A stretch of 64,000 nucleotides of DNA, taken from contig OZ244967.1 of the NCBI GenBank assembly GCA_965222695.1, positions 434,001-498,000 of the forward strand, read 5' to 3'. How positions within the stretch are numbered: the stretch's first letter is position 1; every line of letters begins with the position of its first letter. A model generated the notes under the pieces. It worked only from the letters and a program-made list of their open reading frames with translations. It searched no databases and was not told where the DNA came from. A program made the position numbers and the translations under genes. The stretch is from UBA7957 sp965222695. Lineage in GTDB: Bacteria; Pseudomonadota; Gammaproteobacteria; Granulosicoccales; Granulosicoccaceae. Below are positions 17,384-25,765 of this stretch, piece after piece.

Positions 17384-19288
17384 ATGAAATGGTTTCAGAC
17401 CACAAGACGAGATCAGCTTGCCGATCCCTATGTCGAGGCTCGATTGTTTCGCGGTCGTGCTGTTTTTCTGGTTCTGCTGGGGCTTTTGACGATCGCCACT
17501 CTGTTGGCGCGCCTGTATCATCTGCAGGTAAGGAGCTACAAGCACTATATCACCGAATCGACCAATAACCGGGTCCATCTGAACGCCATAGCGCCGGCAC
17601 GCGGGTTAATCTACGATCGCAACGGGGCGGTTCTGGCGCACAATCTACCCTCGTTTCAGCTGGAAATTACCGCCGAAGACGCCGATGACATCGAGCAGAC
17701 CCTGCGGTCCCTATCCGAGTATCTTGAATTCAGCGATCGCGATGTCAAGCGTTTTCGCAAAGCCATGCAGCGTGCCCAACCGTTTCAGGGGGTCCCGCTA
17801 CGATTCAATCTGAGCGAACAGGAGGTTGCCCGGTTTTCGGTGGTTCAGCATATGTTTCCGGGTGTGGAGATCGTAGCCCGGCTGCAGCGTCACTATCCGA
17901 ACAGGGAACTCGCCGGTCACGCGATCGGTTACGTGGGCAGAATTGATGAAAAGGAATTGCAAATCATCAATCCTGTCAATTACCGAGCGACGCGGGACAT
18001 AGGCAAAATCGGGATAGAGAAGCAGTTTGAATCACAGCTGCATGGCACCGTCGGACATCAACAGGTAGAAGTCAATGTGGCAGGGCGGGTGTTGCGTGTT
18101 CTGCAGGAACAGACGCCGGTTTCCGGAACGGATCTCTACCTGACGCTGGATGCCAGAGTGCAAAAGATCGCAGAGGACGCACTGGCTGAAAACAACGGAG
18201 CCATAGTTGCGCTTAATCCCAAAAACGGTGAAGTCCTGACCATCGTCAGCAAGCCCGCATTTGACATTAATCTGTTCGTCGACGGCATCAGCGTTAAGAA
18301 TTATGCCGGGTTGCGCGAAGATTGGAGGCGGCCGCTGTTTAATCGAGCGGTATCCGGGACTTACCCTCCCGGTTCCACGATAAAACCCCTGCTGGCACTG
18401 GCCGCGCTGGAACTGGGAACGCTGAATCAGTTTTCGAAAGTGTACTGCCCCGGCTACTATCAACTGCCGAATGAAGATCATAAATACCGGGACTGGAAGC
18501 GGGGCGGACATGGATTTGTCGATTTAAACAAAGCTATCGCTCAGTCCTGCGATGTAATGTTTTACGATCTATCACATAAACTGGGTATAGATCAGTTGAC
18601 GGAATTCCTGGACGCTTTCGGATTCGGGAAACAGACCGGTATTGATATAAGCCCGGAACCCAACGGGATTCTCCCGAGCCGGGAATGGAAGCAAAGAAAC
18701 TATGGACAGATTTGGTATCCCGGTGAAACCTTGATTGCCGGGATCGGGCAAGGTTATTTTACCGCCACGCCTCTGCAGATCGCACACGCCGTCGGTATAC
18801 TGGCGATGCGCGGACGAGTAGTCAGCCCTCATCTGTTGCATGCAGTTCAGGAAAAACCCAATGAACAGCCGGTACTTTACAAGGGCGGAGAGGTCTATCA
18901 ACTGCCCGTCACCGATATGGCAAATTGGGAATACGTAATCAAAGGTATGGTGAATGTGACAAGCCACAAGCACGGTACCGCACGCAATGCATTTCTCGGC
19001 TCCCCTTATACCGTTGCCGGAAAAACCGGGACTGCCCAGGTGTTCACACTTGCCCAGGATGAAGAGTACGATGAAGAACTGGTCGAGAAAAGACTCCAGG
19101 ATCATGCGCTTTTTGCCGGCTTTGCTCCGGCCGATGATCCGCAGGTGGCAATTGCCGTGATCGTGGAAAATGGTGGTAGCGGAGGTTCCGTGGCCGCACC
19201 TATCGCTCGGACAGTTTTGGATGCTCTGTTATCCGGCGATGCGGAATCCTCAGGCAGCGTTCTGAGCCACAACGCCACGGGTGAATGA
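17384..19288 (+). CDS. mrdA: penicillin-binding protein 2 (elongasome transpeptidase)
   Basis: 634 residues. One N-terminal transmembrane helix (residues ~27-47) is followed by a PBP dimer/pedestal domain (~60-230) and a transpeptidase domain. Active-site motifs: SxxK in PPGSTIKP (Ser ~331), SxD/N in QSCDVM, and KTGT in VAGKTGTAQ. It cross-links peptidoglycan during side-wall growth together with RodA. The end overlaps the rodA start by eight bases. The usual upstream neighbours rsfS and rlmH are absent. Confidence 0.96.
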   Translation: MKWFQTTRRDQLADPYVEARLFRGRAVFLVLLGLLTIATLLARLYHLQVRSYKHYITESTNNRVHLNAIAPARGLIYDRNGAVLAHNLPSFQLEITAEDADDIEQTLRSLSEYLEFSDRDVKRFRKAMQRAQPFQGVPLRFNLSEQEVARFSVVQHMFPGVEIVARLQRHYPNRELAGHAIGYVGRIDEKELQIINPVNYRATRDIGKIGIEKQFESQLHGTVGHQQVEVNVAGRVLRVLQEQTPVSGTDLYLTLDARVQKIAEDALAENNGAIVALNPKNGEVLTIVSKPAFDINLFVDGISVKNYAGLREDWRRPLFNRAVSGTYPPGSTIKPLLALAALELGTLNQFSKVYCPGYYQLPNEDHKYRDWKRGGHGFVDLNKAIAQSCDVMFYDLSHKLGIDQLTEFLDAFGFGKQTGIDISPEPNGILPSREWKQRNYGQIWYPGETLIAGIGQGYFTATPLQIAHAVGILAMRGRVVSPHLLHAVQEKPNEQPVLYKGGEVYQLPVTDMANWEYVIKGMVNVTSHKHGTARNAFLGSPYTVAGKTGTAQVFTLAQDEEYDEELVEKRLQDHALFAGFAPADDPQVAIAVIVENGGSGGSVAAPIARTVLDALLSGDAESSGSVLSHNATGE

Positions 19289-20429
19289 CAAAAGCATGAG
19301 ATCAGACAGCGATCAATCAATTCTCGAAACACAATCCGTGCCCGCATTTAGTTGGGTGTCACGATTGTTGCGCTTGGATATTCCCCTGTTTCTTGGGTTG
19401 TTGACTCTGTCGGTTCTGGGTTTGGTTATTCTCTACAGCGCTTCCGGTCAGGATGTCATGGCGATGAAAAGGCAATTGATTCGATTGACGGTTGCATTTT
19501 TGGTCATGATGGTGGTGGCGCATATTCCTCCTTCCACATTGCGAAGCTGGTCCGTCACGGTATTTTCCCTCGGCCTGGTCATGTTGGTGGCCGTACTCCT
19601 TGTCGGCGATATCGGTAAGGGTGCCCAGCGCTGGCTGGATATAGGGCTGATCCGCTTTCAACCGTCGGAGTTGATGAAGATCGCCGTGCCCATGATGGTG
19701 GCACGCTATGTTTCTGAACACCCCTTACCTCCGGCATTCAGGCACTTGATAGTTGCTATTTTGATTGTGATAATCCCTGCCGCTTTAATCATGCGTCAGC
19801 CGGACCTTGGAACCGCAGTGCTGGTGCTTGGAGGTGGGCTTGCAGTATTGTTTCTGGCCGGTATGCAATGGAGGATTATCCTGGGTGTGATAGGCGTGGG
19901 AGCCACTACGGCCCCCTTACTGTGGCACGGTATGCACGAATACCAACGTCAACGGGTCATGACATTTCTGAATCCGGAAGCCGATCCCCTGGGAGCCGGC
20001 TATCACATTATTCAGTCCAAAATCGCCGTTGGCAGCGGGGGTCTGTTCGGTAAAGGGTGGCTCAACGGCACCCAGTCGCATTTGGATTTTTTACCCGAGC
20101 GGCATACGGATTTTATCTTTGCCGTATTCGGAGAGGAGTTCGGATTGTTCGGCGCGGTCGGACTTATTGCGCTCTACGTCTTTATCATCGTTCGCGGTTT
20201 TTATCTTGCCGCTGAGTCGCAGGGCTCATACGGGCGTCTGGTTGCAGGGGCTATGGTCGCAACCTTTCTGATTTATCTGTTTGTCAACATCGGAATGGTT
20301 ATAGGTTTATTACCGGTTGTCGGTGTACCTTTACCTTTGATCAGTTATGGGGGAACATCAATGGTCACGCTGATGATCGGTTTTGGAATCGTTATGTCAG
20401 CGCACTCGCATCGTCGGCTATTGTCTTGA
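19281..20429 (+). CDS. rodA: rod-shape SEDS glycosyltransferase RodA
   Basis: 382 residues with about ten transmembrane helices. It is a SEDS-family peptidoglycan polymerase and partner of PBP2. The conserved stretches GDIGKGAQRWLDIG, QPSELMK, QPDLGT, and the C-terminal GVPLPLISYGGTSM are all present, including the catalytic-region Asp of the large periplasmic loop (LPERHTDFIF). Start is GTG at 19281 (overlapping mrdA) or ATG at 19296; both keep the whole domain. Confidence 0.95.
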   Translation: MNDKSMRSDSDQSILETQSVPAFSWVSRLLRLDIPLFLGLLTLSVLGLVILYSASGQDVMAMKRQLIRLTVAFLVMMVVAHIPPSTLRSWSVTVFSLGLVMLVAVLLVGDIGKGAQRWLDIGLIRFQPSELMKIAVPMMVARYVSEHPLPPAFRHLIVAILIVIIPAALIMRQPDLGTAVLVLGGGLAVLFLAGMQWRIILGVIGVGATTAPLLWHGMHEYQRQRVMTFLNPEADPLGAGYHIIQSKIAVGSGGLFGKGWLNGTQSHLDFLPERHTDFIFAVFGEEFGLFGAVGLIALYVFIIVRGFYLAAESQGSYGRLVAGAMVATFLIYLFVNIGMVIGLLPVVGVPLPLISYGGTSMVTLMIGFGIVMSAHSHRRLLS

Positions 20430-20486
20430 GCTATACTGTAGATTGATGCCGTGAAACCCACTTGAATATTCAGTTACGGAGTTCTC

Positions 20487-21458
20487 TTGTCAGTCAGATA
20501 CCCTCAAATCGCTTTGCTCGCAATGTGTTGTTATCTTACAACCGTTCAGGCTAATTATCTGGAAAATCCGGCGGTGCAGGAATATATCGATGAAATCAGT
20601 GATAAACACGAAATCGGTGAAGCTGAACTAAAAGGATTATTTAAGAAAATATCGCCCCAGCAGTCGGTACTGGAGAAGATGTCGAAACCGGCCGAGAAAC
20701 GATTACAGTGGAAAGCTTACCGTCCGATTTTCATAAAACCCGACCGAATTGAAAAGGGTGTGGAGTTTATGAAGAATCATGCCGACTTGCTGGCCAGGGC
20801 AGAGAAGGAATACGGCGTTCCCAAAGAAATTATAACCGCGATTATCGGCGTGGAAACCAAGTATGGACGGATTACGGGAAACCATCCGGTTTTCGCCTCT
20901 GTTGCCACACTTGCATTTGATTATCCGCCGCGCAGTTCTTTTTTTCGCAATGAGTTGACCGAATTTCTGTTATTCGCCATCGAGGAACAATTCAATCCGC
21001 TGGATGTGAAAGGATCCTATGCGGGCGCCATGGGAATGGCGCAGTTTATCTCCAGCAGCTATAGAAGATACGCTGTGGATTTTGACGGGGACGGTAAGCG
21101 CGATTTGTGGAATTCCACTGCCGACGCGATTGGCAGTGTTGCAAATTATTTTAAAGTGCACCACTGGAGAAACGGCGAAGCCGTGGTGGAGAAGGTATCG
21201 CCTGAAGGCAGGGGGTACAACGCTTTGGTCAGAGACAGTCTTAAACCGCAGATTGAGCAAAGCCGCCTGGCTGAGCACGGGATCAGGATTCGCGGCCGGA
21301 GCCAGGGTAAGGTATCGGTACTTGCCTTGCAAGGGGATGGCGGAGAGGAAATCTGGATCGGTCATCACAACTTTTACGTCATCACCCGCTACAATCATAG
21401 CCGGCTCTATGCAATGGCGGTTTATCAGCTCAGCCAGGCAATTAAATCCGCCGCCTGA
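20487..21458 (+). CDS. mltB: lytic murein transglycosylase B
   Basis: 323 residues, start TTG at 20487 (ACGGAG upstream), with an N-terminal secretion signal. The SLT_2 domain carries the catalytic Glu in IIGVETKYG (residue ~116). It also has GSYAGAMGMAQF, SSYRRYAVDFDGDG and the later YNHS-LYAMAV segment. It cleaves glycan strands between MurNAc and GlcNAc with anhydro ring formation. The signal peptide lacks a clear lipobox, so it may be a soluble periplasmic form, unlike lipoprotein MltB of E. coli. Confidence 0.92.
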   Translation: MSVRYPQIALLAMCCYLTTVQANYLENPAVQEYIDEISDKHEIGEAELKGLFKKISPQQSVLEKMSKPAEKRLQWKAYRPIFIKPDRIEKGVEFMKNHADLLARAEKEYGVPKEIITAIIGVETKYGRITGNHPVFASVATLAFDYPPRSSFFRNELTEFLLFAIEEQFNPLDVKGSYAGAMGMAQFISSSYRRYAVDFDGDGKRDLWNSTADAIGSVANYFKVHHWRNGEAVVEKVSPEGRGYNALVRDSLKPQIEQSRLAEHGIRIRGRSQGKVSVLALQGDGGEEIWIGHHNFYVITRYNHSRLYAMAVYQLSQAIKSAA

Positions 21459-21487
21459 TACTGTTAATACACTGAGGAGATCGTCGT

Positions 21488-22444
21488 TTGAAACCGACAA
21501 CGGCCTGCTATCTATTGCTGATCATGGTGTTTCTGGCCGGGTGTTCCACCGTTACTTCGGTGAGCAATAATCGTTCGGCACCGAAAACCGCGGAATCGGG
21601 CTTGTTCGCCAAAAAACCGCAGGATGGACCGGGAAACGAACAATTGGCGGAAAAATCAACGGAACCCGTGCCGCGGGCATTGCCTAAAAGCCGCTACGGC
21701 AATCCTAAATTCTACGAAGTGGGAGGGAAAACTTATACCACAATGGAAAGCGCGGCCGGATACAGGGAACGTGGCAAGGCATCCTGGTACGGCCGAAAAT
21801 TTCACGGGCGTTTAACCTCCAGCCGTGAAATCTACGACATGTATCAGCTGACGGCCGCCCATCGTTCCTTACCCATTCCAACGTTTGTAGAAGTGACGCA
21901 TTTGGACAGCGGAAAATCGATTGTCGTCAAAGTGAACGATCGCGGACCTTTTCATCAGGACCGGATCATCGATCTGTCTTACGCGGCGGCGGTAAAGCTG
22001 GATATGATCAAAACCGGCACCGCGCCGGTAGAAGTGAAGACGATAGATCCCGCGAATTTACCGGTATCCGTTCCCGAAAATACAAGTGTGATGGAAGATA
22101 AGCAATATGGCGGCCCCGATCCTCAAGCACATGCTGCACCGGCAGTTACAACCGCTGTAAGCATTGTGGCCGAACCTCCACGGGCAGCTTCCAAAGCACA
22201 AGAGGGTAAAGTTGACGGCGTTATTGTTCAACTGGGAGCCTATTCGCAACTGGCTAACGCCAGATCCATGCATAAAACAGTAAAAAGTTTGATCCCTGCC
22301 GCCCAGGTACGGATATTCTCCTCGGCGGCGCGAAACCTTTACCATGTGCAACTGGGGCCCCTGTACTCAAGCGCCCTGCTTGCCGATGTGATTGAGGATT
22401 TGAAGCAGGGAGGTGTGGAGCACTATCAATTGATTGCGCACTGA
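21488..22444 (+). CDS. rlpA: septal-ring lytic transglycosylase RlpA, lipoprotein
   Basis: 318 residues from TTG at 21488 (GAGGAG 6-11 bases before). The lipobox is FLAGC. The double-psi beta-barrel domain (residues ~95-185) shows GKASWYGRKFHGR and KVNDRGPF with its catalytic-type Asp. A C-terminal SPOR domain (~243-315; VQLGAYSQLANA) targets denuded septal glycan. It sits 29 bases after mltB in the elongation operon. RlpA cuts naked glycan strands in Pseudomonas. Confidence 0.93.
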   Translation: MKPTTACYLLLIMVFLAGCSTVTSVSNNRSAPKTAESGLFAKKPQDGPGNEQLAEKSTEPVPRALPKSRYGNPKFYEVGGKTYTTMESAAGYRERGKASWYGRKFHGRLTSSREIYDMYQLTAAHRSLPIPTFVEVTHLDSGKSIVVKVNDRGPFHQDRIIDLSYAAAVKLDMIKTGTAPVEVKTIDPANLPVSVPENTSVMEDKQYGGPDPQAHAAPAVTTAVSIVAEPPRAASKAQEGKVDGVIVQLGAYSQLANARSMHKTVKSLIPAAQVRIFSSAARNLYHVQLGPLYSSALLADVIEDLKQGGVEHYQLIAH

Positions 22445-22595
22445 TCCATTTCTCGGTTTTTACCCTACAATTATTGAAGCCGTTTGCGGCAGATAGCCGA
22501 TTGATTTAAAGGGTCTTGCCCGTCGTCAGAGTTTCCGGTGTGAGTGCCGGTTTAAATTTTTTTAATCGAAAGAACGAGATACGTTTCCGATATCA

Positions 22596-23738
22596 ATGAA
22601 CAGAGTTAATTTCCTATTAGTTTTTATTTTCAGTCTCACTGCAATCTCGGCACCGGCATACGGGGAGGCCCCATTGCCGTCACCGCCCCAGTTATCCGCA
22701 AAGAGCTATGTCCTGATGGATTTTCACAGCGGAAAAATCATTGCCGATAATAATCCTGATATACCGGTAGAGCCGGCCAGCCTTACCAAAATGATGACGG
22801 CATATGTGGTTGCCGCCGAATTGCAGCAGGGCACAATCAATCTGGACGATATGGTGACGGTCAGTGAAAAAGCGTGGCGTACGGAAGGTTCGCGCATGTT
22901 TATCGAGGTGAATAAAAAAGTCAGTGTCGATGATTTGGTTAAGGGCTTGATCATACAGTCAGGAAACGATGCTGCGGTAGCCTTGGCGGAGCATATCGCC
23001 GGTAGTGAGGAAGGCTTTGTCACTATGATGAATGACTTTGCCAATACCCTGGGTATGACGGGGACAAATTTTACCAATTCCACCGGTTTGCCGGAACCTG
23101 ATCACTATACGACGGCACGTGACATGGCGCTGCTGGCGCAAGCGGTGATTGGCGACTACCCGAGCGAGTATGGGCTGTATGCGGTCAGGGAATTTACCTA
23201 CGGCGGTATCAAACAGTTAAACCGCAACAAGCTGCTTTGGCGCGACAGTTCGGTGGACGGCATCAAGACCGGTCATACATCGTCGGCCGGGTATTGCCTT
23301 GTGGCGTCCGCAGTGCGCAAGAATATGCGTCTGATCAGTGTGGTTCTGGGCTCTAACAGCGATAAAACGCGGGCTGATCAAAGTCAGCGCCTGTTAAACT
23401 ACGGGTTCAGGTTCTATGAAACCAGTAAGGTCTATGCCGCTGGACAAACGGTTAAAAATGTGCGTATCTGGATGGGAGAAAAGGAACAACTGCCGCTGGG
23501 GGTGATGGAAGACGTTTATATCACCGTGCCGCGCGGGTATGGCGGAAATCTGACCACGGAGCTGGAATTAATCGATTACATCAAAGCGCCGGCCCGCCTG
23601 GGTCAATCCTTGGGCAAAACTCGTGTAAAATTGGGTGAAGAAGTCGTGGCGGAAGCGACGATTGTTTCACTGGCCAATGTCGCCGAAGGCAGTTTATTCC
23701 AGTGGGCAAAAGATTCTGTGCTGCGCTATTTTGAGTAG
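22596..23738 (+). CDS. dacA: D-alanyl-D-alanine carboxypeptidase (PBP5/6 type)
   Basis: 380 residues with a signal peptide (ends APAYGEA). The S11 peptidase motifs are SLTK (Ser ~63), SGN in IQSGNDAAVAL, and KTG in DGIKTGHTSSAGYC. A C-terminal beta-rich domain follows, with an amphipathic membrane anchor (SLFQWAKDSVLRYF). It trims the terminal D-Ala from pentapeptides and so limits cross-linking. A 151-base gap to rlpA leaves room for a secondary promoter. Confidence 0.95.
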   Translation: MNRVNFLLVFIFSLTAISAPAYGEAPLPSPPQLSAKSYVLMDFHSGKIIADNNPDIPVEPASLTKMMTAYVVAAELQQGTINLDDMVTVSEKAWRTEGSRMFIEVNKKVSVDDLVKGLIIQSGNDAAVALAEHIAGSEEGFVTMMNDFANTLGMTGTNFTNSTGLPEPDHYTTARDMALLAQAVIGDYPSEYGLYAVREFTYGGIKQLNRNKLLWRDSSVDGIKTGHTSSAGYCLVASAVRKNMRLISVVLGSNSDKTRADQSQRLLNYGFRFYETSKVYAAGQTVKNVRIWMGEKEQLPLGVMEDVYITVPRGYGGNLTTELELIDYIKAPARLGQSLGKTRVKLGEEVVAEATIVSLANVAEGSLFQWAKDSVLRYFE

Positions 23739-23777
23739 TATCGCGTGTGGTCGGATAAGCCCGGCGCCGAGGTAGGT

Positions 23778-24047
23778 ATGGCTGAAGAAGATCGGGAAAC
23801 CCTGCTTGAGTTCCCCTGTGAGTTTTCCATCAAGGCGATGGGGAGATCCAGCGATGATTTCAGCGACCTGGTGGAGTCACTGGTCGTTCCGCACTTGCGG
23901 GGTGAAAAGCTGCAGACCCGGATTCAGCCATCGCGCAAGGGCAGTTACCAGTCCGTGACAGTGACCTTTACCGCGATCAGCAAGGCCCAGCTGGATGCGG
24001 TGTACCGTTCTCTGACCGCACACAAACGGTTGCTGTACGTGCTCTGA
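23778..24047 (+). CDS. ybeD: YbeD/DUF493 family protein
   Basis: 89 residues from the ATG at 23778, which has AGGTAGGT directly before it. A GTG at 23745 would add 11 residues with no family match, and E. coli YbeD is 87 residues. The LLEFPCEFSIKAMG start and the YQSVTVTFTA strand match the ACT-like DUF493 fold. The function is unknown; it is always next to lipB in this gene order. Seven bases separate it from lipB. Confidence 0.9.
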   Translation: MAEEDRETLLEFPCEFSIKAMGRSSDDFSDLVESLVVPHLRGEKLQTRIQPSRKGSYQSVTVTFTAISKAQLDAVYRSLTAHKRLLYVL

Positions 24048-24054
24048 AGCCAGT

Positions 24055-24666
24055 ATGTCTACAGTATTCAAGAGTCTTGGTATGCGGGAATACACCTCCG
24101 TCTGGCGGGCGATGCGTGAATTTACGGACACGCGTGATTCGGAGACACCGGATGAATTCTGGCTTGTGGAACATCCGGCTGTGTACACACAGGGCCAGGC
24201 GGGAAAACCGGAGCATCTTTTGCGGGAAAGCGATATCCCCGTGGTTAAGACCGATCGCGGCGGGCAGATTACTTACCATGGGCCCGGTCAAATTGTGATC
24301 TATACCCTGTGCAATCTTAGAAAATCCGGGCTGGGGGTTCGAGGCCTGGTCACGGCGATTGAAGATGCAATTATCGCATTGCTGGCAGATTATGGTCTCG
24401 CGGCTAAAAGCCGGGCGGATGCCCCCGGCGTCTATGTCGGAGATTCGAAGATTGCTGCACTGGGTTTAAGGGTAAGGCGCGGATGCAGTTATCACGGCCT
24501 GTCACTTAATGTCGATATGGATCTCAGTCCGTTCGACAATATCAATCCCTGTGGATACGAGGGGCTGGCGGTGACCCAGACTAAAGATCAGGGGATAGAA
24601 GCGGAAATGACGGAACTCGCTCATGCCCTGTATCCGAATTTGGTCGATTCTATTTACCGTCGATGA
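24055..24666 (+). CDS. lipB: octanoyl-[acyl carrier protein]:protein octanoyltransferase
   Basis: 203 residues. It moves octanoyl groups from ACP to lipoyl domains, the first step of endogenous lipoate synthesis. Motifs: TDRGGQITYHGPGQIVIY (residues ~65-82), SKIAALGLRVRRG with the catalytic Lys, SYHGLSLNV, and the acyl-enzyme Cys in NPCGYEG. It lies directly upstream of lipA, which inserts the sulfurs. Confidence 0.96.
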   Translation: MSTVFKSLGMREYTSVWRAMREFTDTRDSETPDEFWLVEHPAVYTQGQAGKPEHLLRESDIPVVKTDRGGQITYHGPGQIVIYTLCNLRKSGLGVRGLVTAIEDAIIALLADYGLAAKSRADAPGVYVGDSKIAALGLRVRRGCSYHGLSLNVDMDLSPFDNINPCGYEGLAVTQTKDQGIEAEMTELAHALYPNLVDSIYRR

Positions 24667-24799
24667 GAATTTCCTTTGTTAAATGTGCTTATCTGTACCA
24701 ATTTCCACAATTCCGGTGTTCTGTTTGCCTCGATGGCATGGACAACAAACCCTCCTGACACTTAGAATGAACCGCAGTTTCATTTGAGAATCCCAACCC

Positions 24800-25759
24800 A
24801 TGGACCGTCATACCGCACCGTCACGCCTGGATTCGGAAAAGCATCAACGCGGCGCCGACAAACTCTCCCGCATTCCGATAAAAGTGAAAAAAAGCGAAAC
24901 GATACAGCCCAAACCTTCATGGATACGTGCAAAAATGCATACTCATCCCAAGGTGTCGGAAATCAAAAAACTGATGCGGGAACTTGAATTGTCGTCGGTC
25001 TGCGAAGAGGCGGCTTGTCCCAACCTCGGAGAGTGCTTTGCTCACGGTACCGCCACCTTTATGATACTGGGAGATATTTGCACGCGCCGGTGCCCTTTTT
25101 GCGATGTCGCACATGGGAAGCCATTGCCTCCCGATCCTAATGAACCGGCCAATCTGGCCGATGCGATCTTAAAAATGGGCTTATCTTATGTTGTGGTGAC
25201 CTCGGTAGACCGGGATGATTTACGTGATGGCGGCGCACAGCATTTTACCGATTGTATTTCTGCGATTCGGGCCAACAATCCGCAAACACAAGTGGAAATA
25301 CTCGTACCGGATTTTCGAGGACGCCTGGACGCCGCGATGCAGGCTTTAAAAGGCAGCCCTTCCGACGTTTTCAATCATAATCTGGAAACGGTGCCAAGAC
25401 TCTACAAGCAGTGCCGTCCCGGCGCGGACTATGGCTGGTCTTTGCGTCTGCTGCTCGAACACCGCAAGCACTTGCCGTCCGTACCGACCAAATCCGGCTT
25501 AATGCTGGGATTGGGCGAGACGCTGGATGAAGTTCGAGAAGTCATGCGCGATCTGCGCGAACACCGGGTTGAGATGCTGACTCTGGGGCAATATCTGCAA
25601 CCGAGTCTGGATCATCTTCCCATCGACAGATTCGTGACACCGCAAGAATTCGATCAACTGGCCGCAGAGGGCCGGGCCATGGGTTTCTCTCATGTTGCCA
25701 GCGGACCCATGGTGCGTTCCTCCTACCATGCCGATCAACAGGCGGCCGGTGTTTTGTAG
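24800..25759 (+). CDS. lipA: lipoyl synthase
   Basis: 319 residues. A radical-SAM enzyme that inserts two sulfurs into octanoyl-protein. It has the auxiliary-cluster motif CEEAACPNLGEC (residues ~68-79), the radical-SAM motif CTRRCPFC (~94-101), and the C-terminal Ser ligand in RSSYHAD. The N-terminal ~40 residues are polar and poorly conserved; the ribosome site before ATG 24800 is weak, so the exact start is uncertain. The 133-base lipB-lipA gap has no gene. Confidence 0.95.
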   Translation: MDRHTAPSRLDSEKHQRGADKLSRIPIKVKKSETIQPKPSWIRAKMHTHPKVSEIKKLMRELELSSVCEEAACPNLGECFAHGTATFMILGDICTRRCPFCDVAHGKPLPPDPNEPANLADAILKMGLSYVVVTSVDRDDLRDGGAQHFTDCISAIRANNPQTQVEILVPDFRGRLDAAMQALKGSPSDVFNHNLETVPRLYKQCRPGADYGWSLRLLLEHRKHLPSVPTKSGLMLGLGETLDEVREVMRDLREHRVEMLTLGQYLQPSLDHLPIDRFVTPQEFDQLAAEGRAMGFSHVASGPMVRSSYHADQQAAGVL

Positions 25760-25765
25760 GTCGAT

